Source: Gammaproteobacteria bacterium
GTDB taxonomy: Bacteria > Pseudomonadota > Gammaproteobacteria > Steroidobacterales > Foliamicaceae
Reading direction: 5' to 3'
Assembly: GCA_011523505.1 (NCBI GenBank)
Contig: WTGP01000018.1
Span: 245,777-309,776 of the forward strand
DNA: 64,000 nucleotides
Of this stretch, positions 1 to 8,872 are shown piece by piece; the stretch's first letter is position 1, and each line of letters starts with the position of its first letter. The notes under the pieces are model-generated. The model did no database searches and was not told the origin of the DNA. It was given only the letters and a program-made list of their open reading frames with translations. A program made the position numbers and the translations under genes.

Positions 1-354
1 CTGCGGGTTGTACTTGAGCCCCACGCTGCCGTCGCCGGCGCCCGCGACGCCATGGCATACGCGGCAGTAAATGTCGTACATCTCCGCCGCGCGGACATCG
101 TCGGCATCCTCCGCGGCAAGCGGGTTGCTCAGTTCTTCGCCGGCCTTCAGCCGCGCCCGCACCAGTTCCGCCAGGTCGGCCGGCCCGTCCAGTTCGCCGC
201 CGTCGGACGGCACCGACTCCGCCGGCAGCTCCACCGTCGTTTCCTGCGTCTTGACGCTCACCTGGTCCTTCATGTCGTCGTTCCACGGCAACGCGCCGGC
301 AACGCCCGGCACGACCAGCGCGGCTGCGAGCAGGGCGGGAGCGACGCGGCTCAT
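1..354 (-). CDS. actE: ActE-like monohaem cytochrome c (3' end outside window)
   Basis: Periplasmic cytochrome c, probably the ActE-type subunit of an alternative complex III, carrying electrons from quinol oxidation towards a terminal oxidase (family knowledge). Only the first 118 residues are present; the gene runs off the left edge. Residues 1-21 look like a short Sec signal with an Ala/Leu/Val core, and one haem-c site, CRVCH, lies at 97-101. The axial Met must be outside the window. Its ATG overlaps the stop of the upstream DUF3341 gene by four bases (ATGA), so it is translationally coupled and is the sixth gene of the operon. An unrelated cytochrome c is possible, but the position after ActD fits ActE well. 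Confidence 0.8.
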   Translation of the reverse strand, partial: MSRVAPALLAAALVVPGVAGALPWNDDMKDQVSVKTQETTVELPAESVPSDGGELDGPADLAELVRARLKAGEELSNPLAAEDADDVRAAEMYDIYCRVCHGVAGAGDGSVGLKYNPQ

Positions 355-845
355 TCCGACTGCTCCCGCTCGATCGACTCCGCGCCCGCTGCGCGCAGAA
401 TCTCCTCGGCCTCGGGCGCGCCGGGCCCCGCAACCGAAATCACGAAGCGGTCCACGTTGCTGGACGCCCGGTAGGTGCGGTCCCGCCAAGCCGGCAAGCG
501 TCCCACCACGAAAAAGCCAAGCAGCGTCATCAGCGTGCCCAGCAGGATCGTGCTCTCGTAGGTGATCAGTAGGTACGGCGGCAGCGCGATCACGGCCCGG
601 CCCGCAGTCGGCAGGATGAAGCGCGTGGCGGTCCACACGCACAGCGTGAATCCGCCGATCGCGCCCAGAATGCCCCCGAGCAGCGCAAACACCCGCACCA
701 TGGACTTGCCCAGTCCCAGCGCTTCCTCGGCCCCGTGCAACGGGATCGGAGAATACAGGTCCACACCGTCAACGCCCTTCTCGCGCAGCGCCCGGGCGGC
801 GTCCAGCGCGGCGTCTTCATGCGCGAAGGAGGCCAGCAGCGTCAT
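351..845 (-). CDS. actD: ActD-like DUF3341 membrane protein
   Basis: Integral membrane subunit of alternative complex III; the family (DUF3341) has two membrane helices and no known cofactor. The 164-residue protein shows a soluble N-terminus with an alternating Ala/Leu helix (10-21), a hydrophobic Gly-rich helix at about 52-76 and a second helix at about 90-115, then a soluble C-terminus. The start at 845 is the ATG that overlaps the TGA of the NrfD gene. The reading frame stays open far upstream, but that extension is antisense-like sequence inside the NrfD gene. Length and topology fit ActD; identification rests on this and on gene order. Confidence 0.85.
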   Translation of the reverse strand: MTLLASFAHEDAALDAARALREKGVDGVDLYSPIPLHGAEEALGLGKSMVRVFALLGGILGAIGGFTLCVWTATRFILPTAGRAVIALPPYLLITYESTILLGTLMTLLGFFVVGRLPAWRDRTYRASSNVDRFVISVAGPGAPEAEEILRAAGAESIEREQSE

Positions 846-2200
846 GAGTGGGCCTCCCTCTTGCGCAACGGGTTGAGCGTCTCCTTGACCTCGTAGATGG
901 AAACGGCCGGGAATATCTTCACGAACAGCAGGAACAGCGTCGTGAAGATGGCAAACGAGCCGACCGTGATGGAAATCTCGACCAGGCTCGGGAAATAGGT
1001 CCCGAACACGTCGGGCAGGAACTTGCGCGGCAGCGAACTGGCGACGATCACGAAGCGCTCCGTCAGCATGCCGATATTGATCAGGATGGAGATCACCAGC
1101 ATCACGTTCCAGTTGGTCCGGATGCGGCGCGAGAACAGCACCAGCGGGACCACGGCGCAGAACAGGATCATCTCCCAGTACAGCCACCAGAACGGGCCCT
1201 CCCAGATCCTGTAGAGGATTGCTTCGTATTCGAAGCTCGTGCCGCTGTACCAGCCGCTGAAGTTCTCGCAAATGTTGATGTACGTCCAGATCAGCGAAAG
1301 CACCAGCAGCAGCTTGGAGAGGTTGTCGATGTGCAACTGCCCGATGTAGCGGCCGAAACCCATGAATTTCCGCAGCATCCACATTACGGTCACGATCCCC
1401 GCCGTGCCGGAGTAAATTGCGCCGCAGACGAAATAGGGCGCAAAAATGGTGTGATGCAGGCCGGGCACCGTGGACATAGCGAAGTCCCAGGACACGATGG
1501 AGTGCACCGATACCGCCAGCGGGATCACGAGCACGGCAAAGAAGGTGTAGGCCCAGCCCAGCGTGTGCCATTCATGCGCCGTTCCGCGCCAGCCGAAGCA
1601 CATGACCGCGTATACCTTGCGGCGCAGGCCGGTGGAGCGGTCGCGCACCGCGGCGAAATCCGGCAGCGAGCCCATGTAGATGAACACGCTGCTGGCCGTG
1701 AGGTAGGTGACGATAGCCATGACGTCGAACATCAGCGGCGAGCGGAAGTTCGGCCACAGCTCCATGGGATTGGGAAACGGGAAGGTCCAGTGCACGAACC
1801 ACACCCGCCCCACGTGCACCATCACGAACATGGCCGCGGTCATCAGCGAGAACAGCGTCATCGCCTCCGCGCTTCGGTAGATCGACTTGCGCCAGTCCGA
1901 CTGGGTGATATGCAGCACCGCGGACAGCAGGGTCCCCGAGTGGCTAAGCCCGATCCAGAAGATGAAGTTGGACAGGTAGGTGCCCCACATCGCGTTGCGG
2001 TTCATGCCCGCGGCACCCACGCCCACAATGATCTGGTAGATCCACGGCGCGACAAAGAAAAGCAGCGCCGCGCCGGCGGATATGCCGAGCGTTACCCAGT
2101 AGCGCCAGGTGGTTGTGGTGAGCGCATTGATGATGTCGGTGTTGACCTCCGAGTAACTCGGCTGGCCATGGTCGAACATCAGTTCCCGGGTCGCGGACAT
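842..2200 (-). CDS. actC: ActC, NrfD-family quinol-binding membrane subunit
   Basis: NrfD/PsrC-type integral membrane protein of 452 residues, expected to hold the quinol site of alternative complex III and pass electrons to the FeS subunit. It is almost entirely hydrophobic, with about nine or ten membrane helices separated by short loops, beginning near residue 32. The charged N-terminal segment with FDHGQPSYSEVN is typical of the ActC branch. The start at 2200 (MSATREL) was preferred over an in-frame ATG 12 codons upstream because the upstream part lies inside the FeS gene. It begins just after that gene's stop codon (2203-2205), which implies one polycistronic unit. Confidence 0.9.
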   Translation of the reverse strand: MSATRELMFDHGQPSYSEVNTDIINALTTTTWRYWVTLGISAGAALLFFVAPWIYQIIVGVGAAGMNRNAMWGTYLSNFIFWIGLSHSGTLLSAVLHITQSDWRKSIYRSAEAMTLFSLMTAAMFVMVHVGRVWFVHWTFPFPNPMELWPNFRSPLMFDVMAIVTYLTASSVFIYMGSLPDFAAVRDRSTGLRRKVYAVMCFGWRGTAHEWHTLGWAYTFFAVLVIPLAVSVHSIVSWDFAMSTVPGLHHTIFAPYFVCGAIYSGTAGIVTVMWMLRKFMGFGRYIGQLHIDNLSKLLLVLSLIWTYINICENFSGWYSGTSFEYEAILYRIWEGPFWWLYWEMILFCAVVPLVLFSRRIRTNWNVMLVISILINIGMLTERFVIVASSLPRKFLPDVFGTYFPSLVEISITVGSFAIFTTLFLLFVKIFPAVSIYEVKETLNPLRKREAHS

Positions 2201-2202
2201 GG

Positions 2203-3051
2203 TCAGGCCACCGCCTCGCTCGATTCGTCCGGCCACATGACCGGGCTTGCGTGGCTTTCGGACTCGTCGCCGTGATGGCCGTCATCTTCCTCACCCGCCA
2301 GCGGCGCGCGCGCGTTCTTGAGGTAGACGACGCTGGGATGGGTATTCAGCTCCTTCAGCACCTCGTAGGCCCGCGGGTCCTCAAGCTTGCGCGAAACGGC
2401 GCTGTCCGTGTCGTTGCGGTCGCCGAACACGATCGCGTCGGTCGGGCAGGCCTGGGCGCAGGCCGGCTGGGCCTCGCCGTCGGCCACCCGGCGGTCCTCG
2501 TCGCGCGCCAGGTCCTTTGCGCGGTTGATGCGCTGCACGCAAAACGTGCACTTTTCCATCACGCCCTTCTCGCGCACGGTTACGTCCGGGTTCAGTTGCT
2601 GTTCCAGCGGCTCGTCCCAGGTGTAGGTGAACCAGTTGAAGAAACGCACCTCGTAGGGGCAGTAGACGGCGCAGGTCCGGGTCCCGATACAGCGGTTGTA
2701 GACCTGCGCGTTGAGGCCGTCCTGGTTGTGATAGGTGGCGAACACCGGGCAGGCGATCTCGCAGGGCGCCTCGTCGCAGTGCTGGCACAGCATCGGGATG
2801 AAGTTCAGCCGCGCGTTCGGGTATTCACTGTCGTCCCAGTAGCGCTCGATGCGAATCCATTTCATCTCGCGGCCCTGGCGCATCCGCTTTTCGCCCACGA
2901 TGGGCAGGTTGTTCTCCGCCTGGCAGGCCACTACGCAGGCTTCGCAGCCGGTGCAGCGGTCCAGGTCCACGGCCATGGTCCAGTGGTATTCGAATTCCGT
3001 GTAGTAGCCGGCGGTGCGGTACTCGCGCAGTTTGTCCCTTATGGTGCTCAT
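2203..3051 (-). CDS. ActB2-like ferredoxin subunit with four FeS cluster sites
   Basis: Electron-transfer subunit of 282 residues, corresponding to the C-terminal half (B2) of the fused ActB of classical alternative complex III. Cysteine groups are visible at 33/36/39/43, 89/92/97/101, 121/127/131 and 168/171/198/202, enough for four clusters. The third group, CIGTRTC followed by CP, is the form common in NrfC/PsrB/ActB relatives. It would take electrons from the NrfD subunit on one side and hand them to the cytochromes. No Tat signal is present, so it probably rides out of the cell with the Tat-signal-bearing partner encoded directly upstream (gap of 4 bp). Confidence 0.88.
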   Translation of the reverse strand: MSTIRDKLREYRTAGYYTEFEYHWTMAVDLDRCTGCEACVVACQAENNLPIVGEKRMRQGREMKWIRIERYWDDSEYPNARLNFIPMLCQHCDEAPCEIACPVFATYHNQDGLNAQVYNRCIGTRTCAVYCPYEVRFFNWFTYTWDEPLEQQLNPDVTVREKGVMEKCTFCVQRINRAKDLARDEDRRVADGEAQPACAQACPTDAIVFGDRNDTDSAVSRKLEDPRAYEVLKELNTHPSVVYLKNARAPLAGEEDDGHHGDESESHASPVMWPDESSEAVA

Positions 3052-3055
3052 CGTC

Positions 3056-5242
3056 CTAGTGCTCGTCGTCCGGTCCGAGAATCTGCCTGCCCAGCGTGCG
3101 GCTTTCGCCGCTGGTCTTCGTCAGGCGCACGCGCTCGCCGGTCTTGCGCAACGCCACGCGGGTGGCGGCCCAGGCCAGCGCTCCCGTGGACCCGTCGCTC
3201 AGGGCTGCGAGCAGCGAGGCCGGGTTCACCCCACGCCCCTGCGCGTAGCGCCCGTTGGCCTGGTGCCCCTGCCCCAGCGGCATGGCGATCACGTCGGGTC
3301 GCACGCCCGGATACCGGAGTACCGGCGAGGTCACCGATCCGGTCTGCGAACTCACTTCCACTACGTCGCCGTCCTTCAAGTCCAGCTCATCCGCGGTAGC
3401 CGGGTTGACTTCGACCCAGCTTCCGTAGGCAACGCCGGTCTGCGGGTCCGGCAGTTCCTGTATCCAGGGCAGCCTGGCGCCCTTGCCCTCGCGCAATCCC
3501 GGCGTCTGAAAGGGGTGCAGCACGAAGGGATACTCGGATGCATCCCCCGCAAACTGCGCTTCGGACGGCGCTGCGGGCGCCGTTGCCTCGGCCGAGAACT
3601 GGTCGGCCATTCCTTCCGCAAGATCGGCGACCCAGACGCCCTGCTGCTGCACCTGCCGGAAACCGGCTTCGAAATCGTCCTGAATGCCAAGGTTGGCCCA
3701 TGCAGTCGCCCATTCGGAGCGGGTATAGGCTTCGGCATCCTCATACGGCAGGGCCTCGGCCAGCGCCCCGCCGGAACGTTGCGCAAGCTGAAGGACGATA
3801 TCGGTAACCGACAGGGTGTCGTAGAGACGCTTCTGCACCGGCTGCTGCAATGTAACCGACAGTCTTCCGCTTCCGGGAAGTGAAATGTCGTCGTCCCAGG
3901 TCTCGAAAAAGGTGTCCGCAGCCAGGATCCAGTCTGACTCGCTGGCCGTGTCGCTGGGAAAGCTGTCCAGCGCCACAACCAGCTCGGCCCTGTCCAGCGC
4001 GCCGCGCAAACCGAGGGAGTCCGGCAGGTCGTGCAGCGGGTCCACGCCCGCCACGATCACCAGCGACACCTCGCCGTTGGCCGCCTTGGCAACGAATTCC
4101 TCGATTTCGCTCAGCGTGGAATAGCGGGGCGCGTGCGCCAGGTTGGGCCTGACGGTGGTCCCGGCGGCGCCCAGGATCCGGTTCAGTGACGCCACGCAGG
4201 TCAGCGCTTCGGTCGCGTTCGCGCCGGCGCCCGCCGCACCGCCGCCCAGGACCAGGGGTGTCTTCGCGGCCGCCAGCCGCTCGGCCAGAGCGTGCAATCG
4301 CCCAGCGGGCAGGTCCGCCAGCGCCGCGGCCTCTTCAAGGCTCGGGGCGCCGGCCAGGCCTTCCCAGCCTGCCGGTGCGGCATCCGGACCGCGCCGGCCA
4401 AGCAGGTCCGCGGCCAGCGCCAGCGCCAGCGTGCCTTCGGTGCCCGGCCGCGCGGGCAGCCATTCGTCCGCATTGGCTCCGGTCAGCGACATGCGCGGTT
4501 CAACCTGCACGAGGTATCCGCGATGTCCGTCGCCGCCCTGGCGAAACTCGCCGTAGGCCTTTGCATAGCCCACCGGCGAGCGCCATGCGCCGAGGAAGTC
4601 GGCGCCGAAGGATACGACCAGGTCGGCCTTCGCAATATCGTAGTGCGGAAAGCCGCTGAAGCCGTACATCGCCTTCGCGGCCGCCAACTCGGTTGCCGGG
4701 GTGTCCAGGCCGAGACGCAGCACGTTCGCGCCCAACGCTTCCCGGAACTTGTCCAGCGCCTCCTCGCCGGAACTGAGCAAGCCGCCGGTGAGGATCCAGG
4801 TGCGGCCGCCCATTCCCGCGGACTGCATTGCTCCCAGGCGCGGCGCAATGGCATCGAGCGCTTCGTCCCAGGAAGATTCCACGAAGCCGCCTTCCCCGTC
4901 GGACCGCATGGGCGAGCGCAGCCGGTCGGGGTTGTAGAGGGCGTTGAGGCCGGCCTGACCCAGCGCGCAGGTGCCGCCCCGGCTCACGGGATGGTTGGGG
5001 TTGCCCTCGATCTTCTTGGCCCGGCCTTCCCTCACCCGCACCGAAATGCCGCAGCCGGCCTGGCACATGCGGCACAGCGTGTTGTACCAGGTGTCCATGC
5101 CCGGGGAGAAATCCTCGGGCGGAATATGCGTCGAGAGCAGCGTTTCCAGCGGCCGCTGGTTCACCTCGCCCAGCAGAAGGCCGGTCCCGACGCCGACGCC
5201 GCCGCCGGCCAGGTACTTGAATATGTCCCTGCGGCTCAGCAT
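3056..5242 (-). CDS. ActB1-like molybdopterin-oxidoreductase subunit with Tat signal and 4Fe-4S motif
   Basis: 728-residue member of the Mo-bisPGD oxidoreductase family, the separate counterpart of the N-terminal half of ActB. The start carries a Tat motif, SRRDIFKYL at 3-11, with a Gly-rich core. A CxxCxxxCx27C motif (C57, C60, C64, C92) should bind a 4Fe-4S cluster. I see no obvious Cys or Sec Mo-ligand in the following segment. In structurally studied ActB proteins (family knowledge) the B1 half is reported to carry no cofactor, so the intact cluster motif is noteworthy. Neighbours identify it as part of a quinol:cytochrome oxidoreductase. Alternative: a catalytically active PSR/Qrc-type subunit. 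Confidence 0.82.
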   Translation of the reverse strand: MLSRRDIFKYLAGGGVGVGTGLLLGEVNQRPLETLLSTHIPPEDFSPGMDTWYNTLCRMCQAGCGISVRVREGRAKKIEGNPNHPVSRGGTCALGQAGLNALYNPDRLRSPMRSDGEGGFVESSWDEALDAIAPRLGAMQSAGMGGRTWILTGGLLSSGEEALDKFREALGANVLRLGLDTPATELAAAKAMYGFSGFPHYDIAKADLVVSFGADFLGAWRSPVGYAKAYGEFRQGGDGHRGYLVQVEPRMSLTGANADEWLPARPGTEGTLALALAADLLGRRGPDAAPAGWEGLAGAPSLEEAAALADLPAGRLHALAERLAAAKTPLVLGGGAAGAGANATEALTCVASLNRILGAAGTTVRPNLAHAPRYSTLSEIEEFVAKAANGEVSLVIVAGVDPLHDLPDSLGLRGALDRAELVVALDSFPSDTASESDWILAADTFFETWDDDISLPGSGRLSVTLQQPVQKRLYDTLSVTDIVLQLAQRSGGALAEALPYEDAEAYTRSEWATAWANLGIQDDFEAGFRQVQQQGVWVADLAEGMADQFSAEATAPAAPSEAQFAGDASEYPFVLHPFQTPGLREGKGARLPWIQELPDPQTGVAYGSWVEVNPATADELDLKDGDVVEVSSQTGSVTSPVLRYPGVRPDVIAMPLGQGHQANGRYAQGRGVNPASLLAALSDGSTGALAWAATRVALRKTGERVRLTKTSGESRTLGRQILGPDDEH

Positions 5243-5246
5243 GGCG

Positions 5247-5804
5247 TCAGTAGTGGCAGGTGAGGCAGTCGCGACCGTTGGCCACGTCTTCCTCGGTGTG
5301 GCAGTCGATGCACCAGGGCATGCGAAGGTTTTCGTTCAGATCGACGCGCCGCGTAACGCGTGCCATTTCCTCCACCGGCCCGTGGCAGGTCTGGCATTCA
5401 ACGCCGCCGCGGATATGCGGCTTGTGACGGAAATGGACGAAATCCGGAGTGTCGTGGACCTTGACCCAGGGGATGCCTTCTCCGCGCTCCCAGTAGTCGA
5501 AGAGCTTCACGACATCGGGCTTGTCGCGGACCTCGGTCAGGCCTTTGTGACAACCTACGCAGGTCTCGACGCTGGGCACGCCCGCCGTCGCCGAACGGCC
5601 GGCCCAGGAATGGCAGTACTCGCAGGGAATCTCGTTTTCGCCGGCGTGAACCTCGTGGCTGAATTCGATCGGCTGGACCGGCGTGTAGTCGTTCAGCGTG
5701 GCGCCGTGCACCCAATGTCCGATGTAGGCGCCGATGATCGCCAGCACGGCAATAATCAACCCCTTTATTACCGGCCGCGCGGCCTCGAACACACCAATGG
5801 ACAC
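5247..5804 (-). CDS. actA: ActA-like membrane-anchored pentahaem cytochrome c
   Basis: First gene of the alternative complex III operon, 185 residues. An N-terminal membrane anchor (about 13-30) is followed by five haem-c sites: CEYCH 61-65, CVGCH 82-86, CQTCH 137-141, CIDCH 165-169 and CLTCH 180-184. Five haems match the ActA family and distinguish it from hexahaem QrcA (family knowledge). I chose the GTG at 5804, preceded by GGAG at a good spacing. A TTG four codons upstream (5816) is possible but would leave almost no leader after the promoter. The gene ends 4 bp before the molybdopterin-type subunit. Confidence 0.87.
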   Translation of the reverse strand: MSIGVFEAARPVIKGLIIAVLAIIGAYIGHWVHGATLNDYTPVQPIEFSHEVHAGENEIPCEYCHSWAGRSATAGVPSVETCVGCHKGLTEVRDKPDVVKLFDYWERGEGIPWVKVHDTPDFVHFRHKPHIRGGVECQTCHGPVEEMARVTRRVDLNENLRMPWCIDCHTEEDVANGRDCLTCHY

Positions 5805-5832
5805 GAACAACTCCAACCCTTGACGGCGCGGG

Positions 5833-5861
5833 ATTATAGACGGTTACGGCCCGTCTGCCCA
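5833..5861 (-). promoter_or_regulatory. Sigma70-type promoter of the alternative complex III operon
   Basis: On the minus strand a perfect TATAAT (5833-5838) stands 17 bp from TGGGCA (5856-5861, 4 of 6 matches to the -35 consensus). Transcription would start near 5826, giving a leader of about 22 nt before the GTG of the pentahaem cytochrome gene. A weak divergent promoter for the acyl-CoA synthetase may share this 113-bp gap, but I could not place it with confidence. Confidence 0.6.
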
Positions 5862-5917
5862 CCTTTCCGACCGCAGCGCTTATTCAAGCGAAATGCAAGC
5901 TGGAATACACTCCGGTC

Positions 5918-7441
5918 ATGCTGCAACACCGATTCATCGAGAGGGCCCGGAAACACCCGAACAAGGTGGCCATCAGGGACAGGGCCCTCCATCGGGATGT
6001 GACCTACTCGCGGGCCCTCCTCGGCGCGCTGGTTCTGGCGCGGCGCTTCCGGAAAATGGAGCGAGGCCGCATCGGAATCATGTTGCCCACTTCGTCGGGC
6101 GGGGCCCTGGCTGTCGTGGGTGCGCTGATGGGCGGGTTGACGCCCGTCATGATCAATTATTCGACCGGCGCCGCGAAAAACTGCGCGTACGCACAAGCCC
6201 AATGCGATTTCCGAACTGTCGTGACTGCCCGCGCGTTGGTGGAACGGGTCGGCTGCGAGGAACTGCCGGACATGGTGTTCATGGAGGACATCATGGCCGG
6301 ACTGGGCCGCTACGAAAAGCTGCTGGCGTTTCTCAAGTCCAGGCTGCCGCCGGGGCGGCTGAAGCGCATTACGGGCAGCGGGAACCTGGACAGTCCCGCC
6401 GTGATTCTGTTTACCAGCGGCAGCGAGAAAGACCCCAAGGGGGTCCAGCTTACTCAGCGAAACATCCTGTCCAACATAGATTCATTTTCCGACATGATGG
6501 ACATCCACGGGATGGATCACATGTTGGCCGTGCTTCCCTACTTTCATGTGTTTGGCCTGACCATCCATCTCTGGACTCCCCTGTGTCTGGGAATGACGGC
6601 CATTACCTATCCCAACCCTCTTGATTTCAAGGTCATCGCCCGGCTCATCAAGGAAGATAAACCCCAACTGCTTGTCGGCACTCCATTGTTCCTGGAAGGA
6701 TATGCAAGGCAGTCCCGGCCGGGAGATTTCGCCAGTGTGAAACTGACCGTTGCGGGCGCCGACAAGTGTCCCGATTCCTTAAGGCAACTCTACCGAGAGA
6801 AGCAACAACTGGAGATTTTCGAAGGTTACGGCACAACCGAGACTTCACCGGTTATCTCGGTGAACCCAAGGGACGGAAATCGCCCCGGCAGCATCGGCGT
6901 GCCGATACCCGGCACCCGGGTACGAATCGAGAACATCGACAGCGGGGAGGACTGTGCGCCCGGCGAGATCGGCAAGATCATGGTGAAAGGCGCAGGGGTC
7001 ATGTCCGGTTACCTGAATGACATGGCGGAGTCCCATCTGCGATTGAAGTCAGGCTGGTATGACACCGGCGATCTCGGGGTTCTCGATGAGGATGGCTATC
7101 TTTGGCACAAGGGCCGTCTCAAGCGATTCGTCAAGATAGGCGGCGAGATGATCTCCCTGGTGAACGTGGAAGAGGCACTCAAGGCGGTGACCGGGGAAGA
7201 CGTGGAGTGTTGCGCCGTGGAATTGCCCGATGCAAGGCGAGGTTCGCGAATCATTGCCGTCACCAGCAAGCCGATCGATGAAAAGGACGTGGCCGCGAAA
7301 CTCAGGGAGCAACTGCCCAACCTGGCGCTCCCGAAAAAATACGTCGTGGTGAAGGAGTTCCCCGCCATGGGAAGCGGCAAGACCGACTTTCGCACTCTCA
7401 CCGAAATCGTGCGCCGCCAGGAAGCCAACTCCCCGGGCTGA
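5918..7441 (+). CDS. AMP-dependent acyl-CoA/acyl-ACP synthetase
   Basis: ANL-superfamily adenylate-forming enzyme of 507 residues that activates a carboxylic acid (probably a fatty acid) through an acyl-adenylate. Visible motifs are the P-loop region FTSGSEKDPKG (about 165-175), the adenylate motif EGYGTTETSP (about 305-314), the hinge YDTGDLG and the C-terminal catalytic Lys in GSGKTDFR. The general look (PYFHVFG, VEEALK) resembles the synthetase half of Aas and long-chain acyl-ACP synthetases rather than acetyl-CoA synthetases. It stands alone between divergent and convergent neighbours. Its codons are visibly less GC-rich than all surrounding genes, which hints at recent transfer. Substrate unknown. 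Confidence 0.85.
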   Translation: MLQHRFIERARKHPNKVAIRDRALHRDVTYSRALLGALVLARRFRKMERGRIGIMLPTSSGGALAVVGALMGGLTPVMINYSTGAAKNCAYAQAQCDFRTVVTARALVERVGCEELPDMVFMEDIMAGLGRYEKLLAFLKSRLPPGRLKRITGSGNLDSPAVILFTSGSEKDPKGVQLTQRNILSNIDSFSDMMDIHGMDHMLAVLPYFHVFGLTIHLWTPLCLGMTAITYPNPLDFKVIARLIKEDKPQLLVGTPLFLEGYARQSRPGDFASVKLTVAGADKCPDSLRQLYREKQQLEIFEGYGTTETSPVISVNPRDGNRPGSIGVPIPGTRVRIENIDSGEDCAPGEIGKIMVKGAGVMSGYLNDMAESHLRLKSGWYDTGDLGVLDEDGYLWHKGRLKRFVKIGGEMISLVNVEEALKAVTGEDVECCAVELPDARRGSRIIAVTSKPIDEKDVAAKLREQLPNLALPKKYVVVKEFPAMGSGKTDFRTLTEIVRRQEANSPG

Positions 7442-7453
7442 TTCCCCGGATTG

Positions 7454-8872
7454 CTAGATCACGACCAGGGGGTCGTCCATCGTCGCCAGCGGCTCGAAAC
7501 CGTCCTTCGTAACGACGATCAGATCTTCCAGGTGCGCGCCGCCCCAGCCCATCTCCAGAGACGGCATGTCGATGGTCAGCGTCATGTTCTCGCGGAACGT
7601 CAGGTCGTCCGCAACCATGAACGGCAAACCGTCACGGTACGGCTGGTCCGTATGCTGCAGTCCCACGGAATGCGGCGAGGCGCCTAAGGTGGCTTTGGCC
7701 AGCGCGGCGTTCGCCTTGTTCATGGCCTCGCCCGCGTGCGCCCGCAATTCCGAGTACTTCAGGCCCGGACGAATCACGTCCAGCGCCGCCTCATAGCCCT
7801 TGCGGATGATGCCGACCCGGTCGAGAACGTCCTTGCGCGGTTCGCCCAGGCACCAGGTGCGGCCGAAATCGCCGTGGTAGTAGTTGATCTGGCACACCGC
7901 ATCGACCATCATCGGGCGTCCCGGCACGACCTCGCCGTCGGCGAATCCGCCGATCGTGCCCATCGCGATCCAGATCGCCTTCGCGCCGCGCTTGGCCGCT
8001 TCCTGCAGGAACAACTGGTCCATGTCCGCCTTCGTCATCCCCGCTTCGACTTGCCCAAGCATCGCCATGCAGGCGTCCTGGTTGGCCCGCGCCGCGGCGC
8101 GCATATGCACCAGTTCCACGTCGGACTTGATCATCCGGATCTTGCGGAAGGTGTTGTCGCCGGGAACGCAGGTGATCCTGTCCTGGCCCAGGCTGGACAG
8201 AATGTGGGCGATGCTCATGTCGTCCACCGCGACCCGGCCCTTCGCCAGCCCCGCTTCCTCCAGCGCGCGAATCAGCGCCCATTCCGGGGTGGCCGCCTTG
8301 CGGTTCTCGTAGCGGCGCTCCATCTCCACCCAGCCGCGTTCAATGTCCGTCAGGCTCTCTTCGCGGATCGGACGGCGAATGCCGCCGCGCGATTCCGGCT
8401 GCTGGTTCCAGGTTTCCGGGTCCCGGTACTTTTCCCACGCCACCGGCGCGCTGTACGGAATGATCTCGGGGTATTCCCGCTCGGCGTTGGCGATGAACCA
8501 CAAGTCCGTGGAAGCGACCACCAGGAAGGACGGTTTGCCGGGGTCCCGGGGCATGACCGCGAAACTGGGAATGGCCCTGAGCTTCTGCACCTCGTAGGAA
8601 AAGTAATTGCCGAGGTAGAACACATTGACCGGGTTGAGCGCGACGATCCCGTCGATGCCCTCCTGTTCCATCACCTCGTAGGCGCGCGGCCTGTTGACCA
8701 GGCTGCGCCCGTCGAAGTCCTCGCCCGGGACCGGTCCGGGAGCGATCAGCCCCCAGTTGGCGTGCGCCTTATGCGCCCCCAGCATGCCGGCGCCCAGCGC
8801 AAAAGCGGCCCCGCCGGCAATCCCGGCGAAGAAGTCCCGGCGTTCGATGCGATAGGGATCGGGCTTCGTCAT
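7454..8872 (-). CDS. Tat-exported M24-family metallohydrolase (Xaa-Pro dipeptidase-like)
   Basis: 472-residue pita-bread (M24) enzyme with a Tat-type leader (RRDFFAGIAGGAAFALGAG near the start), so it should work in the periplasm. The five metal ligands of the peptidase branch appear present: two Asp in VDAVCQINYYHGDFGRT, the His in SPHSVGLQHT, and Glu in SLEMGW and in HLEDLIV near the C-terminus. Retained ligands argue against a creatinase, which lacks them, and the sequence does not resemble the DMSP lyase DddP. The start at 8872 overlaps the stop of the upstream aminotransferase (ATGA). Likely role: hydrolysis of an imported or exogenous peptide or amide in partnership with that enzyme; substrate unknown. 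Confidence 0.8.
   Translation of the reverse strand: MTKPDPYRIERRDFFAGIAGGAAFALGAGMLGAHKAHANWGLIAPGPVPGEDFDGRSLVNRPRAYEVMEQEGIDGIVALNPVNVFYLGNYFSYEVQKLRAIPSFAVMPRDPGKPSFLVVASTDLWFIANAEREYPEIIPYSAPVAWEKYRDPETWNQQPESRGGIRRPIREESLTDIERGWVEMERRYENRKAATPEWALIRALEEAGLAKGRVAVDDMSIAHILSSLGQDRITCVPGDNTFRKIRMIKSDVELVHMRAAARANQDACMAMLGQVEAGMTKADMDQLFLQEAAKRGAKAIWIAMGTIGGFADGEVVPGRPMMVDAVCQINYYHGDFGRTWCLGEPRKDVLDRVGIIRKGYEAALDVIRPGLKYSELRAHAGEAMNKANAALAKATLGASPHSVGLQHTDQPYRDGLPFMVADDLTFRENMTLTIDMPSLEMGWGGAHLEDLIVVTKDGFEPLATMDDPLVVI

Noticed and set aside
7454..8872. M24 protein as creatinase or DMSP lyase DddP
   Set aside because: Creatinase would supply sarcosine and fit the locus, but it lacks the metal ligands that this protein keeps. 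The segments around the ligands do not resemble DddP as I remember it, and the Tat leader is also unlike both.
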